NCBI GenBank assembly: GCA_041166085.1
Contig: JBEEFP010000089.1
Coordinates: forward strand, 62,001-126,000
Direction: 5' to 3'
Length of the DNA: 64,000 bases
Source of the DNA: JBEEFP01 sp041166085
Lineage (GTDB): Bacteria; Actinomycetota; Acidimicrobiia; Acidimicrobiales; JAFATL01
Positions 41,611 through 50,527 of the stretch are shown here, piece by piece. The position numbers and the translations under genes were made by a program. The notes below the pieces were generated by a model. It saw only the letters and a list, made by a program, of their open reading frames with translations, made no database searches and was not told the origin of the DNA. Position 1 is the first letter of the stretch, and each line of letters begins with the position of its first letter.

Positions 41611-42795
41611 ATGGATCCGTTCGCACCGGGGCAACTCGGGCCGGTCACGCTGCCCAACCGGATCATCAAAGCTGCGACCTTCGAGGGGATGGCGCGTGGC
41701 GGGTTGGTCACCGACGCGCTGATCGACTTCCACCGGGCGGTGGCGGCGGGCGGCGCGGGGATGACGACCCTCGCCTACCTCGCGGTCTCCCCCGACGGCC
41801 AGGGCGCGCCGGCCGAGATCGTGCTTCGCCCCGAGGCCGCGCCGGGTCTGGCCCGGTTTGCCGACGCAGTGCACGCCGAGGGGGCCAAGGTGTCGGCCCA
41901 GATGGGCCACGCCGGTCCGGTGGCGGCGGGGGTGGGGCGCAAGGGTCTGGCGCCGTCGCGCACGTTCAGTCCCATGGCCATGCGTTTCACGCGGCCTGCG
42001 ACCGACGGTGATCTCGAACGGGTGGTCCAGGACTTCGCCGCCGGTGCGCGCCTGCTCGCGGATGCCGGCTTCGACGCCGTCGAGGTGCACATGGGCCACG
42101 GCTACCTCGTCAGCGCCTTCATGAGTCCCAAGCTCAACCGCCGCACCGACGGATGGGGTGGTGACGTCGAGGGCCGCGCCCGACTGGCCCGTCGTGTCGC
42201 GAGCGCGGTGCGCGACGCGGTGGGCGGCCGCATGGCTGTGCTGGCCAAGCTCAACATGGCGGACGGCGTGCCCGGCGGGCTGTGGCTCGACGACAGCGTG
42301 GAGATCGCGCGGCTGCTCGAGGCGGACGGCACGCTCGACGCGCTCGTGCTGACCGCGGGCAGCTCGTTCCAGAACCCCATGTTCCTGTTCCGCGGCGACG
42401 CTCCTGTGCGCGAGATGGCGGCGTCGTTCCCGCCGCCGATCAACATCGCCTTCCGTCTGTTGGGCAAGCGCTTCCTGCGCGAGTACCCCTTCGAGGAGGC
42501 GTACCTGTTGCCCTACGCGCGGCAGTTCCGTGCCGCCCTCGACATGCCCCTTGTGCTGCTCGGCGGCGTGAACCGGCTGTCGACGATCGAGCGGGCGCTC
42601 GCCGAGGGCTTCGCGTTCGTCGAGATGGGCCGTGCGCTGTTGCGCGAACCCGACCTGCCCCGCAGGATGCAGGAGAAGGCGACGACGGAGTCCTTGTGCA
42701 TCCACTGCAACAAGTGCATGCCGACGATCTACGGAGGCACCCACTGCGTGCTCGTTCGCCCTGGCGAACGGCCGGGGCACCAGGTCGAAACCTGA
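41611..42795 (+). CDS. NADH:flavin oxidoreductase, Old Yellow Enzyme family with iron-sulfur-type cysteine motif
   Basis: The 394-residue protein is an FMN-binding TIM barrel of the Old Yellow Enzyme family: LPNRIIKAATFEG near the start, QMGHAGP near 95, HMGHGYLVSAFMSPKLNRRTD near 160 and LLGGVNRLSTIERALAEGF near 315. Cysteines 363, 366, 369 and 379 could hold a 4Fe-4S cluster as in 2,4-dienoyl-CoA reductase, but the C-terminal NADPH-binding domain of that enzyme is absent. It probably reduces an activated C=C bond. A hairpin follows the stop. Confidence 0.88.
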   Translation: MDPFAPGQLGPVTLPNRIIKAATFEGMARGGLVTDALIDFHRAVAAGGAGMTTLAYLAVSPDGQGAPAEIVLRPEAAPGLARFADAVHAEGAKVSAQMGHAGPVAAGVGRKGLAPSRTFSPMAMRFTRPATDGDLERVVQDFAAGARLLADAGFDAVEVHMGHGYLVSAFMSPKLNRRTDGWGGDVEGRARLARRVASAVRDAVGGRMAVLAKLNMADGVPGGLWLDDSVEIARLLEADGTLDALVLTAGSSFQNPMFLFRGDAPVREMAASFPPPINIAFRLLGKRFLREYPFEEAYLLPYARQFRAALDMPLVLLGGVNRLSTIERALAEGFAFVEMGRALLREPDLPRRMQEKATTESLCIHCNKCMPTIYGGTHCVLVRPGERPGHQVET

Positions 42796-42796
42796 G

Positions 42797-42816
42797 CAGG
42801 GACGGGGCGGTCCCTG
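42797..42816 (+). terminator. Hairpin terminator after the Old Yellow Enzyme gene
   Basis: CAGGGAC (42797-42803) and GTCCCTG (42810-42816) form a perfect seven-base stem with a six-base loop directly after the stop codon. There is no T-run, which is common for actinobacterial terminators. Confidence 0.5.
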
Positions 42817-42830
42817 TCCGAAATATGTAG

Positions 42831-44276
42831 ATGGTGAATCGGCGCCTGGTGGTCCTCATGCTCGTGGCCATGCTCGTGGCGACCGCGTGCGGCAGCCGGT
42901 CGAGCCAGGCCCAGAAGCTGGAGGCCCTGCGGGGCGTGGCCGGCGCCGCCGGCGGCAGCGGCACCGGAAGCGGTGGCGACCAGAGCGCAGCCGCGGGCGC
43001 CGACCTCACCGGCGCGGCGTCGTCCAGCTCGGGAGGAGCCGCCGGGGGCGGTGCGACGGGCGGCGCTGCCGCGGCTGCATCGACGGGTGGGGCGAGCAAG
43101 ACGGCAGCACCGGCGGGAGGCAACGGCGGGGCGACCGACGTCGGCGTCACCGGCAACTCGCTCACCGTTGCCAACGTGTCGATCCTCACCGGACCGGTGC
43201 CCGGACTGTTCGCAGGCGCGTCCTACGGGACCGACGCGTTCCTCGCCTACCAGAACAGCCAGGGCGGTGTGTACGGACGCCAGCTCAAGTTGCTCACGGG
43301 TGACGACCAGTTCGACTGCGGCCACAACAAGGCTCTCACCGAGTCGTACCTCACCAAGGCCTTCGCCTTCGTCGGTTCCTTCTCGTTGTTCGACAACTGC
43401 GCGGCCCAGGTGCTGACCGCCAACCCGACCGTGCCGGACGTGCACAACGCGTTGTCGGTCGACGCCCAGAAGGAACCGAACAACTTCAGCTCCCAGCCCC
43501 TCCGGCAGGGCGCGTCGACGGGTCCGCTCAACTACTTCAAGAGCAAGGCGCCGGGCGCGGTCTCGGCGGTCGGGACGCTCGTGGGCGACGTCCAATCGGC
43601 GCGCGACTCGTGGGTCGGCATCAGGGCGGCGGCCGAGTCGGTGGGGTACAAGATCCTCTACGAGCGCACGTACGCGCCGACCGAGACGGACTTCACCGCC
43701 GACATCGTCAAGATGCGCAACCAGGGCGTGAAGATGCTGCTGCTGGTGGCCATGGACGTGAAGGCGGCTGCACGCATCATGAAGGCGGCCGCGGGTCAGG
43801 GATGGAAGCCCGAGATCACGGCCTTCGGCGCGTCGGCCTACGACCCACAGCTCGTCCCGCTCGCGGGCGCGGCCGCGCTGGAGGGCGTGTGGATCTACCT
43901 TCCCACCACGCTGTACCTCGGTGAGGACAAGTCGGTGAACAAGGAGACCGACCTCTTCCTGACCTGGCTCAAGCGCACGCACCCCAACGCGGCGCCCGAC
44001 CTCTTCACCGTCTACGGCTGGGCGTCGGCGCGGCTGTTCGTGCAGGCCCTCCAGGCCGCGGGCCCCAAAGCGACGCGGGCGGGCGTCATCGGCGCCCTCA
44101 AGAACGTCCATCAGTTCGACGCCAACGGGCTGCTCGCGCTCGGCGATCCCGCGGCCAAGCAGCCGCCCAGCTGCTACATCATCGCCCGCATCAACGGGGG
44201 CAACTACGCGCGCGTCGACGACCCGCCATCGTCCTACCGCTGCGACGGCGCGTACTTCCTGAAGCCGGGGGGATGA
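42831..44276 (+). CDS. ABC transporter solute-binding lipoprotein, Liv type
   Basis: The 481-residue protein has a lipobox (MLVATAC), a Gly/Ala/Ser-rich linker of about 85 residues, and a periplasmic-binding type I fold resembling LivJ/UrtA (SILTGPVPGLFAGASYGTDAFL, GYKILYERTYAPTETDFTADIV). Four cysteines probably form disulfides. It would capture a substrate outside the membrane and deliver it to the LivH-LivM-LivF fusion encoded next. ATG 42831 and GTG 42834 are both possible starts. Ligand unknown. Confidence 0.88.
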   Translation: MVNRRLVVLMLVAMLVATACGSRSSQAQKLEALRGVAGAAGGSGTGSGGDQSAAAGADLTGAASSSSGGAAGGGATGGAAAAASTGGASKTAAPAGGNGGATDVGVTGNSLTVANVSILTGPVPGLFAGASYGTDAFLAYQNSQGGVYGRQLKLLTGDDQFDCGHNKALTESYLTKAFAFVGSFSLFDNCAAQVLTANPTVPDVHNALSVDAQKEPNNFSSQPLRQGASTGPLNYFKSKAPGAVSAVGTLVGDVQSARDSWVGIRAAAESVGYKILYERTYAPTETDFTADIVKMRNQGVKMLLLVAMDVKAAARIMKAAAGQGWKPEITAFGASAYDPQLVPLAGAAALEGVWIYLPTTLYLGEDKSVNKETDLFLTWLKRTHPNAAPDLFTVYGWASARLFVQALQAAGPKATRAGVIGALKNVHQFDANGLLALGDPAAKQPPSCYIIARINGGNYARVDDPPSSYRCDGAYFLKPGG

Positions 44277-44283
44277 CGACGCC

Positions 44284-46917
44284 GTGACGTCGTTCCTCGC
44301 CTTCACGGTGGTGGGCATCGTGGTGGGCTGCATCTACGCACTCACCGCGACGGGACTGGTCGTCACCTACATCACGTCGGGCATCTTCAACTTCGCCCAC
44401 GGCGCCGTCGGCATGGTGTCGGCCTTCGTGTACTGGGAGCTCAGCGTCAACCGGGGCTGGCCGGTGCCGGTGGCCCTGGTGTTCGTGCTGCTGGTCTTCG
44501 CACCCGCGGTCGGGGCGTTGATCGACGTGGTGATCATGCGCAACCTGCACGACGCGTCCGAGGAGGTCCGCGTCATCGTGACCGTGGGCCTCATGCTGTT
44601 CCTGATCGGCGTGGCCCAGTTCTTCTGGAAGGACGGCGTGCCCCGCGTCGTCCCCGAGTTCTTCGCCGGTCACAGCGTGAAGATCTTCAGCGTGGCGGTC
44701 AGCTACCACCAGATGATCGTCATCGCGGTGGCGATCGCGGTTGCGCTGGGCCTGCGCTTCTTCCTGTTCCGCACGCGGCCGGGCGTCGCCCTCCGCGGCG
44801 TCGTCGACGCGCCCGACCTCGCCGACCTGTTCGGCGTGCAGCCCGGCCGGGTGCGGGCCCTCGGCTGGGCCATCGGCTCGTCGCTGGCCGCGCTGGCAGG
44901 TGTGCTGCTCGCGCCCCTGGTGACGCTCGACATCCTCACCCTGACCCTGCTCGTGATCAACGGCTACGCGGCCGCCATCGTCGGACGGCTGCGCAGCCTC
45001 CCTCTCACCTTCGCCGGCGGCGTCGCCCTCGGCCTGCTCGAAGCGCATGCGGTGAGCGTGCTCCCCACCGACCTGCTCAACCGCATCCGGCCCACCCTGC
45101 CGATCGTCTTCCTCTACGTGGCCCTGCTGGTGCTGCCCCAGAGCCGGCTACGAGCGGGACGGGTTGCGGCCCGGCCCACGGCGAAGCCGCCCAGCCTGCG
45201 CACCTCCGCCATCGGCGCGGGGGCCTTCGTCGTCATCGCCTGGATCGTGGCGTCCCAGCTGTCGGTCACGAACCTGTTCACCTTCGGTCGGGGCCTGGTG
45301 TTCGCCATCATCATGCTCTCGCTCGTGCTCCTCACCGGTTACGGCGGGCAGATCTCGTTGTGCCAGTTGACCTTTGCCGGCCTGGGCGCCTTCGCCATGG
45401 GCAAGGTCGCGGGCGGCGACTCCATCATCGGCCTCGTGGCTGCTCTCGGCCTGGCCGGGGCGGGCGGCGTCATCGCCGCCCTGCCCGCGTTCCGATTGCG
45501 CGGCCTGTACCTCGCCCTCATCACCTTCGCGTTCGCGGCAGCCATGCGCGCCATGTTCTTCAGCAGCAACACAGTGTTCGCCCAAGGCGGTGCCCTGCGC
45601 GTCGGTCGGCTCCGGCTCGGGCCGATCAGCTTCCAGAGCCACCGCAGCTTCGTCGTGCTCATCGCCATCGCCTTCGCGGGGTCGGCGGTCGCCGTGCTGG
45701 CCGTTCGCCGCGCGTCGCTGGGCCGTCGCCTGGCCGCGATGTCGGACAGTCAGGTCGCGTGCGCAACCATCGGCATGAGCCTCACCCGCACCAAGCTCAT
45801 CGTCTTCACGTTGTCGGCTGCGCTGGCCGGGCTGGCGGGCGCGCTCTTCGGGGGCCTGCAGGGGTCGGTGGGCGTCAACGACTTCCAGGAGCTCAACAGC
45901 CTCGTGGTGCTCCTGCTGCTCGCCATCTGGGGCGCCGACTCGGTCATCGGCGCGCTGGCGGCCGGGCTGTCGTTCGCCTTCTTCCCCGTGCTGACGACGT
46001 GGCTCGACGTGCGGAGCCTGCCGTACCTGCTCACCGGCTTCGCCGCCATCAGCATCGGGCGCAGTCCGGGCGGCACCGTGCGCGAGATCAGCGACCGCGT
46101 CCGCCAGCTCCGGGGCCGACAGGCCGAGACCGAGGCGACGGCGACGCCGGCGACACCCGCGACCACGGTCCATCCGGCGCCCCTCGCCGCCACCAACGGC
46201 CACCACCTCGTGACGCCCGCCCTCGAGGTGCGCGGGCTGCGGGCCGGCTACGGGCGCATCGAGGTGCTGCACGGCGTCGACCTGGTGGTGCCGCCCGCCA
46301 CCGTCTATGCCCTGCTCGGACCCAATGGTGCGGGGAAGTCCACCCTGCTCAAGGTCATCAGCGGCGCCCTGCCCGCCAAGTCCGGCTGTGTGCACGTGGC
46401 CGGCGTGCACGTGAACGGTGCTGCGCCCAACGGCCTTGCCCGACTCGGCGTCTGCACCATCCCCGAGGGCAGACCCGTGTTCGCCAACCTCACCGTCGCC
46501 GAGAACCTGCGCATGATGACCTACCGCGACGGGACCACCGTCGCGGATGTCGAGGAGCGCACCTACCCGACGTTCCCGCGCCTGGCCGAGCGCCGCAACC
46601 AGCTGGCCGGCACCCTGTCGGGCGGCGAGCAGCAGATGCTGGCGCTGGCGCGCGCCGTCGCCACCGAGCCGGCCGTGCTGCTGCTCGACGAGATCTCGAT
46701 GGGCCTGGCGCCGATCATCGTGGGCCAGCTCTACGAGCGCGTCGCCGCATTGGCCGAGCAGGGCATCGCCATCCTCGTGGTCGAGCAGTTCGTGAACACC
46801 GCCATGTCGGTGGCCGATCTGGTGGGCGTCATGAGCCACGGCCGCATCGAGCGCGTGGGCGAGGGCATCGACGTGGTGGAAGACGTGTCGGCGGCCTACC
46901 TCGGGGCGGCCGGATGA
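44284..46917 (+). CDS. Liv-type ABC transporter, LivH-LivM-LivF triple fusion
   Basis: One 877-residue chain contains a LivH permease (about 1-285; GLVVTYITSGIFNFAHGAVG), a LivM permease (about 310-600; LTGYGGQISLCQLTFAGLGA) and a LivF ATPase (about 640-875) with GPNGAGKST at about 679, LSGGEQQMLALA at about 777 and LLLDEISMGL at about 798. The usual LivG ATPase is absent from the locus, so LivF must pair with itself or with a LivG encoded elsewhere. GTG start eight bases after the binding-protein stop. Confidence 0.88.
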   Translation: MTSFLAFTVVGIVVGCIYALTATGLVVTYITSGIFNFAHGAVGMVSAFVYWELSVNRGWPVPVALVFVLLVFAPAVGALIDVVIMRNLHDASEEVRVIVTVGLMLFLIGVAQFFWKDGVPRVVPEFFAGHSVKIFSVAVSYHQMIVIAVAIAVALGLRFFLFRTRPGVALRGVVDAPDLADLFGVQPGRVRALGWAIGSSLAALAGVLLAPLVTLDILTLTLLVINGYAAAIVGRLRSLPLTFAGGVALGLLEAHAVSVLPTDLLNRIRPTLPIVFLYVALLVLPQSRLRAGRVAARPTAKPPSLRTSAIGAGAFVVIAWIVASQLSVTNLFTFGRGLVFAIIMLSLVLLTGYGGQISLCQLTFAGLGAFAMGKVAGGDSIIGLVAALGLAGAGGVIAALPAFRLRGLYLALITFAFAAAMRAMFFSSNTVFAQGGALRVGRLRLGPISFQSHRSFVVLIAIAFAGSAVAVLAVRRASLGRRLAAMSDSQVACATIGMSLTRTKLIVFTLSAALAGLAGALFGGLQGSVGVNDFQELNSLVVLLLLAIWGADSVIGALAAGLSFAFFPVLTTWLDVRSLPYLLTGFAAISIGRSPGGTVREISDRVRQLRGRQAETEATATPATPATTVHPAPLAATNGHHLVTPALEVRGLRAGYGRIEVLHGVDLVVPPATVYALLGPNGAGKSTLLKVISGALPAKSGCVHVAGVHVNGAAPNGLARLGVCTIPEGRPVFANLTVAENLRMMTYRDGTTVADVEERTYPTFPRLAERRNQLAGTLSGGEQQMLALARAVATEPAVLLLDEISMGLAPIIVGQLYERVAALAEQGIAILVVEQFVNTAMSVADLVGVMSHGRIERVGEGIDVVEDVSAAYLGAAG

Positions 46918-48242
46918 GGAGCCGTCTCGTCGTCGTCGTCCTCGGTCTCGTCGTCACCGCCGCGGTGTCCGTCGGCGTGGCCGTCAACGCCAACGCGCAG
47001 ACCGACAGTGGCGGGTTCGGCAGCTTCTCGCTTGTCGCAACCGCGCCGGGGTTCGAGGCGACGGAGGACGAGCCCAGTGCCAACGCCCACCCGGAGGGTC
47101 ACGGGGCCATGCCCGAGACGTCGACCCTGCTCGCCAACGGGTTCGGCTACGGCCTGGCCGCCATGGTGTGGCCAGGCGCGACCGCGGCCAACGGCGGCGC
47201 CCTGTTGGGGCTGCTGGTGCCGAGCAAGGTCCCGAACACCGATGTCCCTGTCCCGGACGCCATCGGCCAGACCGTGTCGCCCGTCGCCCCGGCGGCCAAC
47301 TACCCGGTGAAGGCGGAGGCGCGTTCCGGTACCGCGCCCGACGCGTCGTACACCCAGTTCCCGGGCGTCACCATGGTCGCCCACGCGGATGACGCCCACG
47401 TCACCGGCGAGGCGTCGGTGCAGCGGGCCGAGCAGTCGGGGATGGCCAGCTACGGCAACGTGCGCTCGAGCAGCGAGAGCGCGCTGTCCGGCTCAGTCGG
47501 ACGGGCCACCGCCACCAGCTCGGCCGACGACGTCGACCTCGGCGGCGTGATCAAGATCAAGTCCGTCACCAGCACGGCCACCGCGCAGACCGACGGCAAG
47601 ACGTCCTCCGGCGCGGGCGGCACCGTCGTCCAGGGCATGACCATCGCCGACCAGAAGGCCTACGTCGACGACCAAGGTGTGCACATCGGCGAGCAGGGTC
47701 AGCCCGCCAACGCAGTGGCCAACCAGGTTGCAGCGCAGGCGCTGACCGGTGCGGGGATGCAGATCTATGTGAGCCAGCCCAGGCTCGAGCAGAACGGCGG
47801 GACGGCGACCTACGACGCCGGCTCCCTCTTCGTCTTCTGGAAGCCGCCCAACAACGACAGCGGCAACGTGTTCACCATGACCTTCGGTGGCGCACGCGTG
47901 GCCGTCACCGCCGGTGAGGGATTCGGCGCCACCGTGGCGGGCGAGAGCGTCGACACCGTCGACTCGAGCGGCGACCTGGTGCCGGCACCCGACCTTGCCG
48001 TGGCCGATCTCCCGGTCGACGCGCCGACCGCCCTCGGCGCCACCGCGCCGAGCGCGGCGCCGACCATCGGCACGCCGACACCCGCCGGCTTCAGCCTGGC
48101 CAGGACCTTCGGCGGCTTCGCCTGGGGCTGGCTCGTCCTCGCCCTCGCGCTGGTGGCTCTCGCCGGGTCAGCGAGCCGCAAGCTGCTGGGCGACCTCCTC
48201 GACGGCCCCGCCGCCGACTGTCCATTGGAGCGCGATCGATGA
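46914..48242 (+). CDS. Exported protein with C-terminal membrane anchor, Liv locus 2
   Basis: The 442-residue protein has a signal peptide (VVVVLGLVVTAAVSVGVAVNANA), a long Ala/Ser/Thr/Gly-rich extracellular part with beta-strand character, a Pro/Ala stalk and a C-terminal membrane segment (GWLVLALALVALAGSA) followed by a charged tail. Start ATG overlaps the transporter stop (ATGA). Its layout parallels the surface protein at 8777 in the first Liv locus although the sequences differ. Function unknown. Confidence 0.7.
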   Translation: MRSRLVVVVLGLVVTAAVSVGVAVNANAQTDSGGFGSFSLVATAPGFEATEDEPSANAHPEGHGAMPETSTLLANGFGYGLAAMVWPGATAANGGALLGLLVPSKVPNTDVPVPDAIGQTVSPVAPAANYPVKAEARSGTAPDASYTQFPGVTMVAHADDAHVTGEASVQRAEQSGMASYGNVRSSSESALSGSVGRATATSSADDVDLGGVIKIKSVTSTATAQTDGKTSSGAGGTVVQGMTIADQKAYVDDQGVHIGEQGQPANAVANQVAAQALTGAGMQIYVSQPRLEQNGGTATYDAGSLFVFWKPPNNDSGNVFTMTFGGARVAVTAGEGFGATVAGESVDTVDSSGDLVPAPDLAVADLPVDAPTALGATAPSAAPTIGTPTPAGFSLARTFGGFAWGWLVLALALVALAGSASRKLLGDLLDGPAADCPLERDR

Positions 48243-48799
48243 CGACACCCGAGTTGACGTTGACCGAGGGCGTGCCCGATGACGTGGCAGCCGGTCAGCA
48301 ACGGCTGGCGGCGGGGTTGCGCCGAGTGCGACGGGCGACGGGCGGTGTCGCCACCGAGCGGTGGCTGGCAGTCGCCGGCGGTGTGCTCATGCCTCTCGGC
48401 GTGTTGCTCGTGCTCGCGGGCTGGTACGGCGCGGCCCACACCACGCGACTGTTCGAGGAGATCCCGTACCTCATCTCGGGCGGCATGCTCGGCATCGTCC
48501 TGGCCGCCATCGGCGCGTCGCTCTACTTCGGCTACTGGCTGACGCGGCTGGTGAGCCATGCGCGCGAGCTGGTGGACGGGATGGCTCGCATCGAGCGCCG
48601 CCTCGAGGCGCTGGCGCCCGGCGAGGTCGGGGCCGACACCGGCCGGTTGGTTGCGACCCGCGAGGGCGCCCTGTTCCATCGCGCCGACTGCTCGGTGGTG
48701 GCGAACCGGCCCGCGTCCGAGCTGCGCACCGTCAAGCTCCCCGCCGCCGGGCTGTCGCCGTGCAAGCTCTGCGCGCCGCTGGCCGGCAGCGGCGCCTGA
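48239..48799 (+). CDS. Two-TM protein with Ada-like zinc-site tail
   Basis: The 186-residue protein has two membrane segments (about 43-63 and 77-99), a short coiled coil (HARELVDGMARIERRLEAL) and a cytoplasmic tail with FHRADC (H147, C151) and PCKLC (C175, C178). The spacing resembles the Ada-type metal-binding module (HxxxC...PCxxC), so zinc binding is likely. It overlaps the previous gene (ATGA) and closes the second Liv operon. A role as a regulator or assembly factor of the transporter is a guess. Confidence 0.65.
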   Translation: MTTPELTLTEGVPDDVAAGQQRLAAGLRRVRRATGGVATERWLAVAGGVLMPLGVLLVLAGWYGAAHTTRLFEEIPYLISGGMLGIVLAAIGASLYFGYWLTRLVSHARELVDGMARIERRLEALAPGEVGADTGRLVATREGALFHRADCSVVANRPASELRTVKLPAAGLSPCKLCAPLAGSGA

Positions 48800-48808
48800 C
48801 CGGCCGAA

Positions 48809-48851
48809 CTCGAGGCAATGACTTGCGGATTCCGTAAGTCATTGCCTCGAG
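48809..48851. repeat. Long palindrome B (second copy of element A)
   Basis: Sixteen-base perfect arms at 48809-48824 and 48836-48851 with core CTCGAGGCAATGACTT flank an inner CGG-ATT-CCG hairpin. Arms are identical to those of palindrome A at 3057-3109, 45 kb away, while the loop and flanks differ. It follows the last gene of the second Liv operon and could terminate transcription. Confidence 0.85.
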
Positions 48852-48892
48852 AACGGGGCCGCGGCGGGAATCCTGAGCAGCCGGGTCGGGTT

Positions 48893-48898
48893 TAACAT
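48893..48898 (+). promoter_or_regulatory. -10 box for leaderless DUF4395 gene
   Basis: TAACAT lies six bases before the ATG at 48905, with no ribosome-binding site. The spacing predicts a leaderless mRNA. Confidence 0.5.
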
Positions 48899-48904
48899 GA
48901 CGAC

Positions 48905-49405
48905 ATGGTCCGCGTGCGATCGCTCCTTACGTTCCCCGACCCCGTCAACGAGGTCTCGGCCCGCCTCGTGGCGGGCGCGGTCGTCCTGTTGGCGCTGGCC
49001 ACGATCGTGTTCGACCAGCCCCTGCTCACCCTCGCGCTGGCCTATGGGTTCCTGGCGAGGGTGCTCACCGGTCCGAAGCTGAGCCCGCTCGGCCAGGTTG
49101 TCACCCGGGTCGTGACGCCCCGGCTCGGGGTGGCGCCCAAGTACGTGCCGGGGCCACCCAAGCGCTTCGCCCAGGGGATCGGCGCCGCCTTCTCGGTGAC
49201 GGCAGCCGTGCTCGCCCTCGGCTTCGGCCAGCGGGGCGCTGCGTACGTCGTGCTGGGCCTGCTGGTCGTGGCTGCGACCCTCGAGTCGGTCTTCGCCCTC
49301 TGCCTCGGCTGCAAGGCCTTCGGCGTGCTCATGCGCCTCGGCGTGATCTCCGACGAGGTCTGCGAGCGCTGCAACGACATCTGGGCCGGTCGTACCACCG
49401 CCTGA
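48905..49405 (+). CDS. DUF4395 membrane protein with CxxC motifs
   Basis: The 166-residue protein has about four membrane segments and matches DUF4395 (FPDPVNEVSARLVAG at the start, CLGCKAFGVLMRLG near residue 140, and CERCNDI at the end). DUF4395 genes are often next to thioredoxin-like or sulfur-transfer genes, suggesting thiol redox work in the membrane; no such neighbour is present here. It has its own -10 box and is followed by the desaturase gene. Confidence 0.85.
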   Translation: MVRVRSLLTFPDPVNEVSARLVAGAVVLLALATIVFDQPLLTLALAYGFLARVLTGPKLSPLGQVVTRVVTPRLGVAPKYVPGPPKRFAQGIGAAFSVTAAVLALGFGQRGAAYVVLGLLVVAATLESVFALCLGCKAFGVLMRLGVISDEVCERCNDIWAGRTTA

Positions 49406-49412
49406 TCGACAA

Positions 49413-49432
49413 CCTACCTACCAGTAGGTAGG
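49413..49432. promoter_or_regulatory. Palindromic operator upstream of the desaturase (TetR-type suspected)
   Basis: CCTACCTAC-CA-GTAGGTAGG is a perfect nine-base inverted repeat with a two-base centre, ending nine bases before the desaturase ATG. Its length and short spacing fit a TetR-family repressor site. The regulator is not encoded in the window. Confidence 0.6.
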
Positions 49433-49441
49433 GTAGGGGGC

Positions 49442-50521
49442 ATGACGACCGACACCACCGTCGAGATCGAGCCGGGCGAGTCCGCCCCGGCCGGATCGCT
49501 CCTGCCCGTTCTTCGGGTCATTCCCCCCGAGGCCTACGAGAACCCCACGTGGAAGGGCCTCGCCTACTTCGCGCGTGACGTCGTGTTGTACGGGCTGTGT
49601 GTCGCCGCACTCGTGGCGTTCTCCAACCCGCTCGTCGTCGTGGCGCTGTGGTTCGCCACCGGCCTCACCATGACCGCGCTCTTCGTCGTCGGCCACGACT
49701 GCGCCCACCAGGCGCTGTTCAAGTCGCGGCGCCTCAACGACACCATCGGGCGCATCGCCATGCTGCCCAGCTGGCACGTGTACGAGGGCTGGGTGCTCGG
49801 CCACAACCGCGTGCACCATCAGTTCACGGTGCGCGAGGGCTACGACTTCGTGTGGCACCCGTACACGCCGCAGCAGTACACGGCGATGTCGCCGATGGCC
49901 CGCCTGCGCCACCGGTTCGAGTGGTCGTTCCTCGGTGCCGGGTCGTACTACATGCGCGAGGTGTGGTGGCACAAGATGATGGTCGGCGCGCCGCCCAAGC
50001 GGTTCGCGTCCGCCATTCGCAAGGACCGAGCTCTCGTCGTCGGCGCGGTCGCCGCCGCGGCGGTCGCGTTGGTCGTCACCGGTCTGGCGGGCGGCGGCTC
50101 CGTGCTCGGCGCGGCGTGGCTCGTCGCACGCGTGCTCGTCATTCCGTTCTTCATCTTCAACTTCGCCATCGGATCACTGGTGCACGTGCATCACGTGCAG
50201 CCGGACATCCGGTGGTGGAAGCGCCGGGACTGGACCAAGTTCGCGGCGCAGGTCGAGGGAACCACCGTGCTGCGCACGCCCAAGTGGCTCGACTTCTTCT
50301 TCCACCAGATCATGATCCATGTGCCGCATCACGTGGACTCGCGCATCCCGATGTACAACCTCGAGCTGGCGGCCGCGGCCATCGAGGAGGCGTTCCCCGG
50401 GACCGTGCACGACGAGCCGTTGCGCTTCCGCGACTTCATCACCAACACGCGCCAGTGCAAGCTCTACGACTTCGAGCAGGGCCGCTGGTTCACCTACCGC
50501 GAGGCCCGCGCCGCGGCCTGA
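49442..50521 (+). CDS. Membrane fatty-acid desaturase
   Basis: The 359-residue enzyme has the three histidine boxes of di-iron acyl desaturases: HDCAH (85-89), HNRVHH (121-126) and HVPHH (293-297), plus an extra HVHHV near 243. Four membrane segments lie between them. The box spacing fits the delta-12/omega-3 type, which inserts a double bond into a membrane lipid acyl chain using oxygen and reduced ferredoxin. A palindromic operator directly upstream suggests repressor control by fatty-acid status. Confidence 0.9.
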   Translation: MTTDTTVEIEPGESAPAGSLLPVLRVIPPEAYENPTWKGLAYFARDVVLYGLCVAALVAFSNPLVVVALWFATGLTMTALFVVGHDCAHQALFKSRRLNDTIGRIAMLPSWHVYEGWVLGHNRVHHQFTVREGYDFVWHPYTPQQYTAMSPMARLRHRFEWSFLGAGSYYMREVWWHKMMVGAPPKRFASAIRKDRALVVGAVAAAAVALVVTGLAGGGSVLGAAWLVARVLVIPFFIFNFAIGSLVHVHHVQPDIRWWKRRDWTKFAAQVEGTTVLRTPKWLDFFFHQIMIHVPHHVDSRIPMYNLELAAAAIEEAFPGTVHDEPLRFRDFITNTRQCKLYDFEQGRWFTYREARAAA

Positions 50522-50527
50522 CCCCTT

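Noticed and set aside
41545..42780. Long minus-strand frame opposite the Old Yellow Enzyme gene
   Set aside because: The plus strand encodes a complete, motif-bearing enzyme; the opposite frame has no recognisable domain and biased composition.
42729..44333. 534-codon minus-strand frame opposite the binding-protein gene
   Set aside because: It is a GC-bias shadow of a well-supported lipoprotein gene.
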